DNA of 64,000 nucleotides from positions 129,872-193,871 of the forward strand of contig SVCA01000005.1 in NCBI GenBank assembly GCA_015058625.1, read 5' to 3'. Position numbers and translations under genes: made by a program. This DNA comes from Pseudoselenomonas ruminantium. GTDB taxonomy: Bacteria; Bacillota; Negativicutes; Selenomonadales; Selenomonadaceae. Shown here piece by piece: positions 1-8,923 of this stretch; position 1 is the first letter of the stretch, and each line of letters opens with the position of its first letter. The notes below the pieces were generated by a model that ran no database searches, was not told the origin of the DNA, and was given only the letters and a program-made list of their open reading frames with translations.

Positions 1-44
1 TGGTAAACGATATTTTTTTAGAAATAATAAACTCCTTTTATCTA

Positions 45-830
45 TCAGATGTTGAGTTCTACAACCTCGACCCCGCTATTTTTTATGGCGTCGACTTCAA
101 TCTTGTTGCTGCCCTGGCAGGTAATCAAGCAGTCTACCTGATTGACGTCGGCGCTATGGAAGTTGTGCTCGCGCCCGATTTTACTGTTGGCAGCGAGTAC
201 ATAGCGCTTTCCCTGGCAGCGGCGCAGCATGGTCTCGTTGATGGCGGTTTCGGGCAGTACGGAAGTGGTGATGCCGCCATCGGCGCTGATGCCGCCTACG
301 CCGATAAAGGCTTTGTCGGCGATGATTTTGGTCAGGGTATGGAGGGCGAATTCACCGACGAGAGATTTGCGGCGCTGGTAAATTTCGCCGCCGGTCATAA
401 TGATTTCTACCTGAGAGTCATGGGGGTAATTTACGGCAAAGCCGTTATTGGTTACCACAATGACTCTTTTTCCTTTTAAGTAGTCCAGCATCAAAAGGGC
501 GGTGGAACTGGAGTTGATGAAGATGGTGTCGCCTTCTTCAACGAGTTCAGCGGCGTAGCGTGCGATAATCTGCTTTTGCTCCTTGTCCTCGGTTTCGTGG
601 CTGTCCGTGGGGACATCCTCTTCCCGCAAGGATTCTTCTAATAATGTAGCACCGCCATGAAACCGTTCAATTAAGTTCTGTTTTTCAAACATAATCAAAT
701 CCCGGCGGATAGTGGTGGGAGAAACGTTCAGCTTTTTGGCTACGGTTTCCACATCGATGGTCTTGGCCTCCCGCAGTTCCTTTAATAAAGCTTGTTGGCG
801 CTTGAAGACTACGCTTTTGCTATTTTTCAT
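45..830 (-). CDS. DeoR/GlpR-family transcriptional regulator, probable repressor of the ula locus
   Basis: 261 residues, the usual length of the family. An N-terminal DeoR winged helix-turn-helix is visible around residues 10-60 (VAKKLNVSPTTIRRD recognition region), followed by a DeoRC sugar-phosphate sensor domain with the typical VVTNNGFAVNY, MTGGEIYQRRKSLVGEFA and KAFIGVGGISADGGITT blocks. The start is set by AAGGAGG just upstream of ATG. The gene is transcribed away from the ascorbate operon across a 316-bp spacer that carries inverted repeats, which is the arrangement of ulaR-type local repressors. The effector is probably a pathway phosphate ester such as L-ascorbate-6-phosphate; that is inference from the neighbours. 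Confidence 0.9.
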   Translation of the reverse strand: MKNSKSVVFKRQQALLKELREAKTIDVETVAKKLNVSPTTIRRDLIMFEKQNLIERFHGGATLLEESLREEDVPTDSHETEDKEQKQIIARYAAELVEEGDTIFINSSSTALLMLDYLKGKRVIVVTNNGFAVNYPHDSQVEIIMTGGEIYQRRKSLVGEFALHTLTKIIADKAFIGVGGISADGGITTSVLPETAINETMLRRCQGKRYVLAANSKIGREHNFHSADVNQVDCLITCQGSNKIEVDAIKNSGVEVVELNI

Positions 831-1019
831 GGAGGAACCTCCTTGTACCTTTTATTCCTTATTATTGTACAAATTTAACAATATAACAATTTATTTGCTT
901 GATTCTATTATAAGATGAAAATGAGCATAAATCAAGAGTAAAAATAAGCATTAATTGAATGTTTTATGAGTGGAATAGAATAAAACAGGAATTTTAAGAA
1001 AAAATAATCTAAAAAAGAC

Positions 1020-1048
1020 TTGAAATAAGCGTAAAGGTGTTGTATGAT
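1020..1048 (+). promoter_or_regulatory. Promoter of the ula operon
   Basis: TTGAAA (1020-1025) and TATGAT (1043-1048) are separated by 17 bp, and an 11-bp operator half-site overlaps the -35 and spacer. Transcription would start near 1055, leaving a leader of about 90 nt before ulaG. Confidence 0.6.
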
Positions 1049-1124
1049 ATGAACATCAAATGATTTAGACCAATAACGAACATAACAGAAGGGAAAACGC
1101 CATAAAATGTTCGTTACGCTTATT
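1024..1124. promoter_or_regulatory. Operator repeats for the DeoR-type regulator
   Basis: AATAAGCGTAA (1024-1034) recurs inverted as TTACGCTTATT (1114-1124). A second pair, TAACGAACAT (1074-1083) and ATGTTCGTTA (1107-1116), lies inside and partly overlaps it. Widely spaced inverted sites around a promoter fit looping repression by a DeoR tetramer. A related AATAAGCATTAA occurs at about 946-957 nearer the regulator gene, which would allow autoregulation. Confidence 0.55.
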
Positions 1125-1146
1125 TACACATTATAGGAGGGGCAAA

Positions 1147-2250
1147 ATGAGCAAGATTAGTGAGATGACGAGAGAATCCTGGATTAACAGCACGTTCCCG
1201 GAATGGGGCACCTGGCTCGTTGAGGACATCGAGCAGGCGGTTGTTCCGGAAGGTCAGGTTTCCATGTGGTGGCTGGGCTGCACGGGCGTTTGGTTCAAGA
1301 CGCCGGGCGGTGCCAATGTAACGGTTGACCTCTGGTGCGGCAATGGCAAGCGCACGCATGGCGATGGCAAGATGAAGGTTGGCCACCAGATGGCAAATAT
1401 GTGCGGCTGCCGTTCCATGCAGCCGAACCTTCGCAATGTGCCGTTCGTCATTGACCCCTTCGCTTTCAAGCATGTGGATGCAGTGCTCGCCACCCATTAT
1501 CATCAGGACCATATGTCCGCTGAATGGGCCGCACATGTCATCAACAGCGGCATGACCACGACGGATGAAAACGGCAAGGAAATCCCGGTTCCCTTCATTG
1601 GCCCGGAAAAATCCGTTGAAACCTGGGTGAAATGGGGCGTACCCCGTGAACGCTGCCAGGTCGTAAAGCCGGGCGACACGATTAAGATTAAGGACATCGA
1701 AATCATCGCGCTCGACAGCTTCGATAGAACCTGCATCGTAACCACGGACAGCACCGGCCCGGACAGAGAAGAACTCACCGGCAAATGCCCCACGGATATG
1801 GACGAAAAAGCGGTCAACTACCTCTTAAAGACGCCGGGCGGCAATATTTACCATTCCGGTGACAGCCACTTCTCCATCTACTTTGCTAAACACGGCAAGG
1901 ATTACGACATCGACGTGGCCTTTGGTTCCTTCGGTGAGAACCCGATTGGCATGCAGGACAAGATGACCTCCATTGACATCCTGCGCATGGCGGAAAACCT
2001 CCAGTGCAAGGTTGTCGTTCCCATCCACTGGGATGTATGGACGAACTTCCAGGCGGACTGCGAAGAAATCAAGGTTCTTTACGATTTCAAGAAAGACCGC
2101 AACGAATACAAGTTCCATCCCTTCTTCTGGCAGGTGGGCGGTAAGTACACTTACCCGCAGGATAAGGATAAGCTCTACTATCATCATCGCCGGGGCTTCG
2201 AGGATTGCTTCGAGCATCCGCAGAATATCCCGTTCCGTTCCTGCTTGTAA
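1147..2250 (+). CDS. ulaG: L-ascorbate-6-phosphate lactonase UlaG
   Basis: 367 residues that align along the whole length with the UlaG family (N-terminal [29 protein letters not shown]). It is a cytoplasmic metallo-beta-lactamase-fold enzyme that opens the lactone of L-ascorbate-6-phosphate to 3-keto-L-gulonate-6-phosphate. The metal site HxHxDH is visible as THYHQDH near residues 116-122, with further ligands in HSGDSHFS (about 236) and VPIHWDVW (about 291). ATAGGAGGGG precedes the ATG by 5-6 nt. It is the first gene of the ula operon. Confidence 0.95.
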   Translation: MSKISEMTRESWINSTFPEWGTWLVEDIEQAVVPEGQVSMWWLGCTGVWFKTPGGANVTVDLWCGNGKRTHGDGKMKVGHQMANMCGCRSMQPNLRNVPFVIDPFAFKHVDAVLATHYHQDHMSAEWAAHVINSGMTTTDENGKEIPVPFIGPEKSVETWVKWGVPRERCQVVKPGDTIKIKDIEIIALDSFDRTCIVTTDSTGPDREELTGKCPTDMDEKAVNYLLKTPGGNIYHSGDSHFSIYFAKHGKDYDIDVAFGSFGENPIGMQDKMTSIDILRMAENLQCKVVVPIHWDVWTNFQADCEEIKVLYDFKKDRNEYKFHPFFWQVGGKYTYPQDKDKLYYHHRRGFEDCFEHPQNIPFRSCL

Positions 2251-2268
2251 TCTGAAAGGTGATCGTAA

Positions 2269-2709
2269 ATGTTCAAAGAATTTGTGGAGAAAAAACACTA
2301 TTCCTTCCATGAAGGGTTCGATGACTGGCGGGATGCGGTTCGCGCAGCCTGCGCACCGCTCCTGGCTGACGGTACCATCGAGAAGGAATATCCAGAAATC
2401 ATCATTGAAAAGGTGGAGGAGCTTGGCCCTTACATCGTCATTGCCCCGAACATCTGCATTCCGCATGCAGAGCGCGGCCGTGGCGTAAACGATACGGCCA
2501 TGTGCTTCATGAAGACGGAAAAGCCGGTCAGCTTTGACCCGAATGACCCGGATAAAGATGCCCGCATCTTCGTGGTGCTCGCGGCAACGGATGATGAAGT
2601 CCACCTCAACAATCTGATGGCGCTTTCCGAAACCTTATCGGATGAGGATATTGTAGCAAAAGTTCTGGAAGCTAAGACGCCGGAAGATTTGCTGAAAATC
2701 GAGGAATAA
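2269..2709 (+). CDS. ulaC: PTS ascorbate-type IIA component (UlaC-like)
   Basis: 146 residues, a stand-alone EIIA of the fructose/mannitol type. The phosphorylated histidine is His66 in NICIPHAERG. It would carry phosphate from HPr to the IIB protein encoded downstream. The start follows GAAAGGTGATC, 18 bp after ulaG, so the two genes are co-transcribed. The order G-C-A-B differs from enteric ula operons (A-B-C) but contains the same parts. Confidence 0.9.
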   Translation: MFKEFVEKKHYSFHEGFDDWRDAVRAACAPLLADGTIEKEYPEIIIEKVEELGPYIVIAPNICIPHAERGRGVNDTAMCFMKTEKPVSFDPNDPDKDARIFVVLAATDDEVHLNNLMALSETLSDEDIVAKVLEAKTPEDLLKIEE

Positions 2710-2782
2710 AAGCTTTGTGGCGAGGGGAGAAGGAGTTCTCCCCTTAGGGGAAAAGAAAATGAAAGTGGGGAAATAGCTAGTT

Positions 2783-4270
2783 ATGGAAATGTTATTATCC
2801 GTTTGGGAATTTTTCCAAAACAACATCCTGACGAAACCGGCCTTCTTTATCGGTTTTATCGTCTTTGCCGGTTATGCCCTTTTGGGGAAGAAATGGTATG
2901 AATGTCTGGCGGGCTTTATCAAAGGTACGGTTGGTTACATGATTTTGAACGTAGCCAGCGGCGGCTTGGTCGGTAACTTCCGTCCGGTGCTTGCAGGGCT
3001 CAAGGACAGATTTGAGCTGTCGGCAGCCGTTATTGACCCGTATTTTGGTCAGGCCGCAGCCCAGGCTTCGGTAGAAAATATCGGCCGTTCCTTCTCGATG
3101 ATGATGATGGTTCTGCTGATTGCCTTTACCATGAATATTCTGTTGGTATTATTCCGCAGGTATACGAAGATTCGTACACTCTTTATCACTGGCCACGTAA
3201 TGGTACAGCAGTCCTCCACAGCTCTCTGGCTCGTGCTGTTCTGCTTCCCAGGCCTTATGGACCCGCAGGTTGTCGTTATGCTCGGTATCCTTCTGGGGAC
3301 TTACTGGGCGGTTGCGTCCAACCTCACCGTTGAACCGGTAGCCAAACTCACCGAAGGCGGCGGCTTTGCAACGGGTCATCAGCAGATGTTTGGTATCTTC
3401 GTCGTATCCAAGATTGCCAAGAAAATCGGCAACCCGAAAAACTCTTTGGAAAACCTCAAACTGCCCGGTTTCCTGTCCATCTTCAATGAAAACATGGTAG
3501 CAACGGGCGTACTCATGACCATCTTCTTCGGTACGATTATCACGATTCTCGGCCCGGACCTCATGCATCAGATTGATAAGGGCTTCGGTGCTAAGCAGAA
3601 CTTCGGTTTCTACATCCTCGAAAAATCCTTGAACTTCGCCGTTTACCTCACTATCCTGCAGCTTGGTGTTCGTACATTCGTATCCGAACTGACGAACTCC
3701 TTCCAGGGTATCTCTGAAAAGCTCCTGCCGGGTTCTGTTCCTGCTGTGGACTGCGCCGCAACCTATGGTTTTGGTCATCCCAACGCTGTAACTTTCGGCT
3801 TTCTGTTCGGTGCTTTTGGCCAGTTCTTGGCTATCATGGGCCTTATCGTGTTCAACAGCCCGATTCTGATTATCTCCGGGTTCGTACCCTTGTTCTTCGA
3901 TAATGCAACCTTTGCTGTATTTGCTAACCGTCTCGGCGGTATCCGCGCTGCAGCCATCATTCCCTTCTGCTCCGGTATCATTCAGGTACTGGGCGGCGGC
4001 TTTGCGGCTTACCACTTCACCACCGGTAACTTCGGCGGCTGGCACGGCAACTTCGACTGGGATGCGGTTTGGCCCTTCATCGGTGTGATTATGGAAAACT
4101 TCCAGTACATCGGTGTGGCTGCGGTAGTCATCCTGCTGCTGGCAATCCCGCAGATTATCTACGCGAAGAACAAAGATACTTACTTTGTGATTGCGGAGGA
4201 TTTTGACAAGTACAAGGAAATCCTCGCCAAGAAACAGGGCGTGCCTGTGGATCAGGTAGTTATTGATTAA
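2783..4270 (+). CDS. ulaA: PTS ascorbate transporter IIC component (UlaA)
   Basis: 495-residue integral membrane protein with repeated hydrophobic segments from residue 15 onward, of the UlaA/SgaT permease family (GFATGHQQMFGIF, PAVDCAATYGFGHPNAVTFGF, SGFVPLFFDNATFAVF). It imports L-ascorbate across the cytoplasmic membrane with phosphorylation by IIB. The Shine-Dalgarno is weak (GGGGAAAT), 73 bp after the IIA gene, so expression may depend on coupling within the operon. Confidence 0.93.
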   Translation: MEMLLSVWEFFQNNILTKPAFFIGFIVFAGYALLGKKWYECLAGFIKGTVGYMILNVASGGLVGNFRPVLAGLKDRFELSAAVIDPYFGQAAAQASVENIGRSFSMMMMVLLIAFTMNILLVLFRRYTKIRTLFITGHVMVQQSSTALWLVLFCFPGLMDPQVVVMLGILLGTYWAVASNLTVEPVAKLTEGGGFATGHQQMFGIFVVSKIAKKIGNPKNSLENLKLPGFLSIFNENMVATGVLMTIFFGTIITILGPDLMHQIDKGFGAKQNFGFYILEKSLNFAVYLTILQLGVRTFVSELTNSFQGISEKLLPGSVPAVDCAATYGFGHPNAVTFGFLFGAFGQFLAIMGLIVFNSPILIISGFVPLFFDNATFAVFANRLGGIRAAAIIPFCSGIIQVLGGGFAAYHFTTGNFGGWHGNFDWDAVWPFIGVIMENFQYIGVAAVVILLLAIPQIIYAKNKDTYFVIAEDFDKYKEILAKKQGVPVDQVVID

Positions 4271-4309
4271 AGATTTTAACTAAGTGTTTTTATAAAGGAG
4301 TGCTTGAAA

Positions 4310-4597
4310 ATGGCTAAATTGAAAGTTATCGCTGCATGTGGTTCTGGTATGGGTTCTTCCCAGATTATTAAGATGAAGCTCGAAAAGGTGTTCAAGAAGC
4401 TGGGCCTCGATGCGGAAATCTATCATACCAATGTGGGTGATGCCAAATCTCAGGCCAACAACTATGATGTGGTGTTCTGCTCCGAATCCCTCGTGGGCAC
4501 GTTTACCGGCACGAAGGCTAAGGTTATCGGCCTGAAGAATCTGCTGGCAGAAAAAGAAATGGAAGAAAAAATTAAAGCCAATATCGTTGACGCATAA
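4310..4597 (+). CDS. ulaB: PTS ascorbate-type IIB component (UlaB)
   Basis: 95 residues of the PTS lactose/cellobiose-type IIB fold. The phosphocysteine is Cys10 in IAACGSGMGSSQ. The ATG at 4310 is preferred over an in-frame TTG at 4304 because AAGGAG (4295-4300) sits 9 nt from it. It accepts phosphate from the IIA protein and hands it to ascorbate on the IIC permease. It ends the first segment of the operon, before a terminator hairpin and a 0.6-kb repeat element. Confidence 0.93.
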   Translation: MAKLKVIAACGSGMGSSQIIKMKLEKVFKKLGLDAEIYHTNVGDAKSQANNYDVVFCSESLVGTFTGTKAKVIGLKNLLAEKEMEEKIKANIVDA

Positions 4598-4623
4598 GAA
4601 ACGTTTGGCGCAAAAGATAGCCA

Positions 4624-4662
4624 GAAAAAGTCCGTTGACGAAAACGCCAACGGACTTTTTTA
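4624..4662 (+). terminator. Terminator after ulaB
   Basis: AGTCCGTTG (4629-4637) pairs with CAACGGACT (4648-4656) and is followed by TTTTT. It divides the ula locus: transport genes before it, epimerase genes after it, so the downstream part needs readthrough or its own promoter. Confidence 0.8.
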
Positions 4663-4668
4663 TCAAGT

Positions 4669-5260
4669 GCAGTTTGTTAGTGCGTGCTGATATGTTTTTT
4701 GTTACAGCTCAGTGGGGGCGGAGGTGGGAATACTTTTCTCTGCTGCACTAAATGACCCACCAGCAAACGTATATCCTTTCTAGTAACCTGCGCCGGGCGG
4801 GCCGGCGGCGCGTATGTTCAGCTCAATTTCTAGAAAATTTTGTTTGTGGGCCAGTCCTCACTGCGTTCGGACGGTCGTTCCGCAGAGAAAAGCATCCCCA
4901 CCTCCGCCCTAAGCGATGTTCGTATAGGCTGGCATTTTCACGGTGACAAGGAACAAGCACATCGATGTTCTTGTTGCGGGAGTAACGATTTCTCGCCGCT
5001 TGCCTAATCCGTAGCTGGGGGCGAACGGGGAGTGATTTTTCTGTAGGGAGCGACTGCCTGAACGAAGTGAAGGCCGGCCCCGATAAGAAAATGCTAAGAA
5101 AACACGCTGAAAGCAGCGCCGCTGGCCTGCCCGGCGCAGGTAACTGGACAGCTAACCTTTACGAGGGGGTCGTTTAGCGGAAAACAGAAAAATTACTCCC
5201 CGTTCACCCCGGACACCGTATGAACGGGATACCTTCAGCACGAACGAACCAACAAACTGC
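4669..5260. repeat. Large palindromic intergenic element, copy A (592 bp)
   Basis: Bounded by a 10-bp inverted repeat, GCAGTTTGTT (4669-4678) and AACAAACTGC (5251-5260). Inside are further inverted pairs: GGGCGGAGGTGGG with CCCACCTCCGCCC, CCTGCGCCGGGC with GCCCGGCGCAGG, and GAACGGGGAGTGATTTTTCTG-type arms repeated inverted near 5190-5210. Most of it matches the element at 54645-55519. No ORF is conserved between the copies, so it is called non-coding. It splits the ula operon between ulaB and ulaE and fills the 725-bp gap there. Confidence 0.85.
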
Positions 5261-5322
5261 AATGTAAGGTATGTCTGAAATTGGGGATTTATGTCAGAAA
5301 ACATGGATAAAGGACGATTTTT

Positions 5323-6165
5323 ATGAGTAAATATCAGTTAGGGCTTTATGAAAAAGCCATGCCGGGCAATTTAAGCTGGCAGGAAAAATTGCAGGCAGCC
5401 AAAGACGCGGGCTTTGATTATGTAGAAATGAGCATTGACGAGACGGATGCGAAACTGGCGCGCTTGGACATGAGCGAGGAGCAGCGGGAGGAAATCCGTC
5501 AGGCCATGCGGGAAACAGGCGTGCCCTTCCGTTCCATCTGTTTGTCCGGTCATCGCAAGTATCCGCTGGGCTGTCCGGATATGGACAAGCAAAAGCGCAG
5601 CCTCTCCATTATGGAAAAGGCGGTAAAACTGGCGGCGGATTTGGGCATCCGCACCATTCAGCTGGCAGGCTATGATGTGTATTACGAAGAAGGCTCGGAG
5701 AAAACCCGCGCTGACTTTGCCAAGAATTTGCAGCTGGCAACGGATATGGCGGCCAAAGAGGGCATTATGCTGGGCTTTGAAACCATGGAAACGCCATTTA
5801 TGGACAATGTGCAAAAGGCCATGGAGTATGTAAAGAAAATTGACTCGCCGTATCTGGGCGTTTATCCGGATTCGGGCAACATCACCAATGCGGCGCTGCT
5901 GTACAATGATGATGTGGCAGCAGACCTAAAGCGCGGCAAGGGGCATATCGTGGCAGTGCATCTGAAGGAAACCGTACCGGGCAAGTACCGCGAGATTCCC
6001 TTTGGCACAGGCCATGTGGATTTTGAACAGGTCATTAAGACCAGCTGGGAATTGGGCGTGCGCCGCTATGTGGCGGAATTCTGGTACTTAGACGGGCAGG
6101 ACTACAAGGCCGAACTCAAGAAGGCCAGCGAATTTATGCGCAGCCGTTTGGATAAGATGAATTAA
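5323..6165 (+). CDS. ulaE: L-ribulose-5-phosphate (L-xylulose-5-phosphate) 3-epimerase UlaE
   Basis: 280 residues, full-length AP-endonuclease-type TIM barrel of the UlaE/SgaU/SgbU family (MSKYQLGLYEKAMP, YVEMSIDET, IRTIQLAGYDVYYE, LGFETMETPFMDN, GVYPDSGNITNAA, HIVAVHLKETVPGKYR). It converts L-xylulose-5-phosphate to L-ribulose-5-phosphate; Glu, Asp, His and Glu metal ligands are present in these blocks. AAAGGACG precedes the ATG. It lies 62 bp after the large palindromic element. Confidence 0.94.
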   Translation: MSKYQLGLYEKAMPGNLSWQEKLQAAKDAGFDYVEMSIDETDAKLARLDMSEEQREEIRQAMRETGVPFRSICLSGHRKYPLGCPDMDKQKRSLSIMEKAVKLAADLGIRTIQLAGYDVYYEEGSEKTRADFAKNLQLATDMAAKEGIMLGFETMETPFMDNVQKAMEYVKKIDSPYLGVYPDSGNITNAALLYNDDVAADLKRGKGHIVAVHLKETVPGKYREIPFGTGHVDFEQVIKTSWELGVRRYVAEFWYLDGQDYKAELKKASEFMRSRLDKMN

Positions 6166-6180
6166 TAGAGGTGTTATATA

Positions 6181-7227
6181 ATGAAAGCAACGAAAAAAGT
6201 TATCGGTGAACTCGAAAAATGTTATTCTCTGGCCATGCTCCATTATCAGGGCAAGGACCATTTCCTCTGCGCCGCAGAAAAGGTCAACAACTGCTATCTT
6301 ATCAGCCTTGACGGCGAGATTGAAGAAACGGTTTGGGAAGGCCCCGGCGGGGTAATGACCATGGTACAGGTGCCGGGCACGGATGGCCAGTTCCTGGCAA
6401 CCCGCAAATTCTATTCGCCGAATGACTCCAAAGAGGCTTCTATCGTTGTGGTTACACCGCGCGGCAAAAACGACTGGGAGGTACGTACCCTTGTTGACCT
6501 GCCCTTTGTACACCGCTTTGGCATTCTGCAGGCGGGCGGCAAGAACTACATCATTGCCTGTGCACTGAAATCTGACCATGAATACAAAGATGACTGGCGT
6601 TTCCCCGGAAAGGTGTTCGTGGCTGAACTGCCGGACGACCTCTCCGGTTACAATGACGATAATCAGCTGGAACTGACGGTGCTCAAGGACAATATGCTCA
6701 AGAATCACGGCTATTACCTGCATGAGGAAAAGGACGGTTCCACCTCGGCAGTGGTTTCCTGCGATAACGGCGTGTTCCAGTTCTTCCCGCCGAAAACTGC
6801 TGGTGGTGAATGGGAAGTAAAAGAACTCACGAGCGATGCAGCCAGCGACGCCCTGCTCATGGACCTCAACGGTGACGGCGTGGAAGAACTCTGCGCTCTG
6901 GCTCCGTTCCATGGCGATACCATCAACATCTACGAACAGAAAGATGGCAAGTTTGAAGTGGCTTATACCTATCCCGAAAAACTGGAATTCCTCCATGCCA
7001 TCTTCGGTGGGCAGGTTAACGGGGAAAATACCTTTATCATCGGCCATCGCAAAGGCGAACGCTATCTGTTGGCATTCACTTACAAAGACGGCAAATATGT
7101 GGCCGATAAACTCGATGAAGGCTGCGGTGCCGCCAATGTACTGCATTATACTCATGATGGGAAAGAAATCCTTATCGGCGCGAATCGCGAAATCAATGAG
7201 ATTGCGATGTATGAGTTGACGAAGTAA
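6181..7227 (+). CDS. Cytoplasmic beta-propeller-like protein of unknown function in the ula locus
   Basis: 348 residues without a signal peptide or membrane segment. The sequence is a series of short beta-strand-rich blocks with an FG-GAP/VCBS-like calcium loop LMDLNGDGVEEL near residue 222, suggesting a propeller of repeated blades. It starts 15 bp after ulaE with GAGGTG ahead of the ATG, so it is co-transcribed with it. Position between the two epimerases and the absence of a recognisable UlaD decarboxylase nearby make a catalytic or sensory role in ascorbate breakdown possible, but nothing in the sequence proves one. Confidence 0.75.
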   Translation: MKATKKVIGELEKCYSLAMLHYQGKDHFLCAAEKVNNCYLISLDGEIEETVWEGPGGVMTMVQVPGTDGQFLATRKFYSPNDSKEASIVVVTPRGKNDWEVRTLVDLPFVHRFGILQAGGKNYIIACALKSDHEYKDDWRFPGKVFVAELPDDLSGYNDDNQLELTVLKDNMLKNHGYYLHEEKDGSTSAVVSCDNGVFQFFPPKTAGGEWEVKELTSDAASDALLMDLNGDGVEELCALAPFHGDTINIYEQKDGKFEVAYTYPEKLEFLHAIFGGQVNGENTFIIGHRKGERYLLAFTYKDGKYVADKLDEGCGAANVLHYTHDGKEILIGANREINEIAMYELTK

Positions 7228-7382
7228 AGCCGCTGGTTTACATCTATTATTGCAGGCGCCTGTCGGTGGTGAATAGTTTTCTGGCGCTGAGAAGCTGCGC
7301 TTCAAACGCCGCGAAAAAAATATCTCCTATCACTGTGGGCTGAATATCTGCTGGTATCGTATTTATATCGAGATGTTAAGTA

Positions 7383-7519
7383 AAGCCTTCCCCTTGAGGG
7401 GAAGGTGGGCACGGAGTGCTCGGATGAGGTGGGAAAGCAGGCAGTGGAGTCAGCAGATAATACCTTTCGGTAGCGTTTGGCAAGCCTGTCTAAGCGGACG
7501 AAAGGTATTATCTGCTGAC
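7383..7519. repeat. Palindromic intergenic element with a 21-bp perfect stem
   Basis: The left part (AAGCCTTCCCC at 7383, GGATGAGGT near 7421) matches the left arm of the element at 15186-15301. It runs into a 21-bp perfect inverted repeat, 7449-7469 against 7499-7519, with a 29-nt loop. It lies in the 443-bp gap before ulaF. I see no gene in that gap. Confidence 0.75.
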
Positions 7520-7670
7520 GGCTTGCTAAATAGGTATTGTGTACGAGCACAAAGTTTTCAAAATCTATTGAAATGCCGATTGCTATGGTGTATGATAGGT
7601 GTGTAAGCAATTCCAAGGAATACCAATCGGTAATAAAGTGTGTGCATAGCACAATGTTGGAGGGGAATTT

Positions 7671-8372
7671 ATGTTAGAAGAACTGAAAGAGAAAGTCTAT
7701 GAAGCCAATATGCTTTTGCCGAAGCATCATCTGATTACCTTTACCTGGGGCAATGTTTCCGGGATTGACCGGGAGAAGGGCTTGTTTGTCATCAAGCCGT
7801 CCGGGGTCGAATATGATGTGATGAAGCCGTCGGATATGGTCGTAGTGGATTTGGACGGCAACAAGGTGGAAGGCGACCTCAATCCGTCTTCCGATACGGA
7901 AACGCACCGGATTTTCTACAAGGAATTCCCCAACATTGGCGGCGTGGTGCATACGCATTCCCGCTGGGCTACGATTTTTGCGCAGGCTGGACAGGGCGTG
8001 CGTGCTTATGGCACGACGCAGGGCGATTATTTCTACGGCGAAATTCCTTGCACCCGCGATATGACCGAGGAAGAAATCAAAGGCGCTTATGAGTACAACA
8101 CTGGCGTGGTAGCTGTGGAACGCTTCAAGAAATACGGCATCAATCCGGATTATGTGCCGGCAGTGCTCGTGAAGAATCACGGCCCCTTCACTTGGGGCAC
8201 GGACTGCTTCAATGCCGTGCATAATGCCGTCGTGCTTGAAGAAGTTGCCATGATGGCCTTCCATACCCAGATGCTCACGCAGGACCGCGACCCCATGCCG
8301 CAGGTGCTCCTCGACAAACACTTCCTGCGCAAACACGGCCCCAATGCTTATTACGGGCAGAAGAAAAAATAA
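7671..8372 (+). CDS. ulaF: L-ribulose-5-phosphate 4-epimerase (UlaF/AraD type)
   Basis: 233 residues, class II aldolase fold. The zinc site is visible in [15 protein letters not shown] (about residues 94-108) and the second histidine in [11 protein letters not shown] (about 166). It converts L-ribulose-5-phosphate to D-xylulose-5-phosphate, feeding the pentose phosphate pathway. TTGGAGGGG precedes the ATG. It is 443 bp from the previous gene, across a palindromic element, so it may have its own promoter. AraD and SgbE are the same family; the choice of UlaF rests on the neighbours. Confidence 0.92.
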   Translation: MLEELKEKVYEANMLLPKHHLITFTWGNVSGIDREKGLFVIKPSGVEYDVMKPSDMVVVDLDGNKVEGDLNPSSDTETHRIFYKEFPNIGGVVHTHSRWATIFAQAGQGVRAYGTTQGDYFYGEIPCTRDMTEEEIKGAYEYNTGVVAVERFKKYGINPDYVPAVLVKNHGPFTWGTDCFNAVHNAVVLEEVAMMAFHTQMLTQDRDPMPQVLLDKHFLRKHGPNAYYGQKKK

Positions 8373-8392
8373 GACGATATTCCCTTACCTTT

Positions 8393-8419
8393 AGACCGCT
8401 GTTGAGGCGGTCTTTTTTT
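8393..8419 (+). terminator. Terminator after ulaF
   Basis: AGACCGC (8393-8399) and GCGGTCT (8407-8413) form a stem followed by seven T. Confidence 0.85.
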
Positions 8420-8451
8420 GTCTCGAAATAAGGGCGCAGTCGCTTATGCAC

Positions 8452-8483
8452 AAAAAAAGAACCGTCTCAGGCGGTTCTTTTTT
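8452..8483 (-). terminator. Terminator of the ribbon-helix-helix gene
   Basis: AGAACCG and CGGTTCT form a stem flanked by A and T runs on both sides, so it can act in both directions between the two convergent genes. Confidence 0.8.
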
Positions 8484-8491
8484 GTGCTTGC

Positions 8492-8686
8492 TTATGATTC
8501 TCCGACAACCTCGCTGTGCTCCAAGGCAAAGTCCAGCAGCAGACCGATTAGTTCGTTGCGTGTACGTCCGGTATCTTCGGCAAGGCTGTTTATACGTTCA
8601 AGGGTATCCGTTTTTAATCTGACGGAAAAGACGCGGTAACCATCATCGCCGCGCAGTTTCTTTGTGATGAGAAGTTTACTACTCAT
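8492..8686 (-). CDS. Small ribbon-helix-helix DNA-binding protein
   Basis: 64 residues. YRVFSVRLKTDTLERINSLA followed by EDTGRTRNELIGLLLDFALEH is a CopG/Arc-type ribbon-helix-helix: one beta strand for DNA contact and two helices for dimerisation. The ATG at 8686 is chosen over a GTG at 8695 because GGGGTGG lies about 6 nt before it. No toxin partner is adjacent, so it is called a stand-alone regulator rather than an antitoxin. Confidence 0.8.
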   Translation of the reverse strand: MSSKLLITKKLRGDDGYRVFSVRLKTDTLERINSLAEDTGRTRNELIGLLLDFALEHSEVVGES

Positions 8687-8923
8687 GATAACCACCCCTG
8701 TTTATTATTCTATACCCAAGATGATGATATACAAATGTTCATTATTATATTATCTGGTTTCCTTGAGTGAGCATACATAACATAACAAAAAAGATAACAA
8801 AAACTTAAGATTTTATAAAAACACACGATATAGATAATATAACCTATATATGTTATAAAATATGTTATAAATAGGAGCGGATGAATTTGCAGGGAAGCCG
8901 GGAGAAAAAGGAAGGTTTATCAT

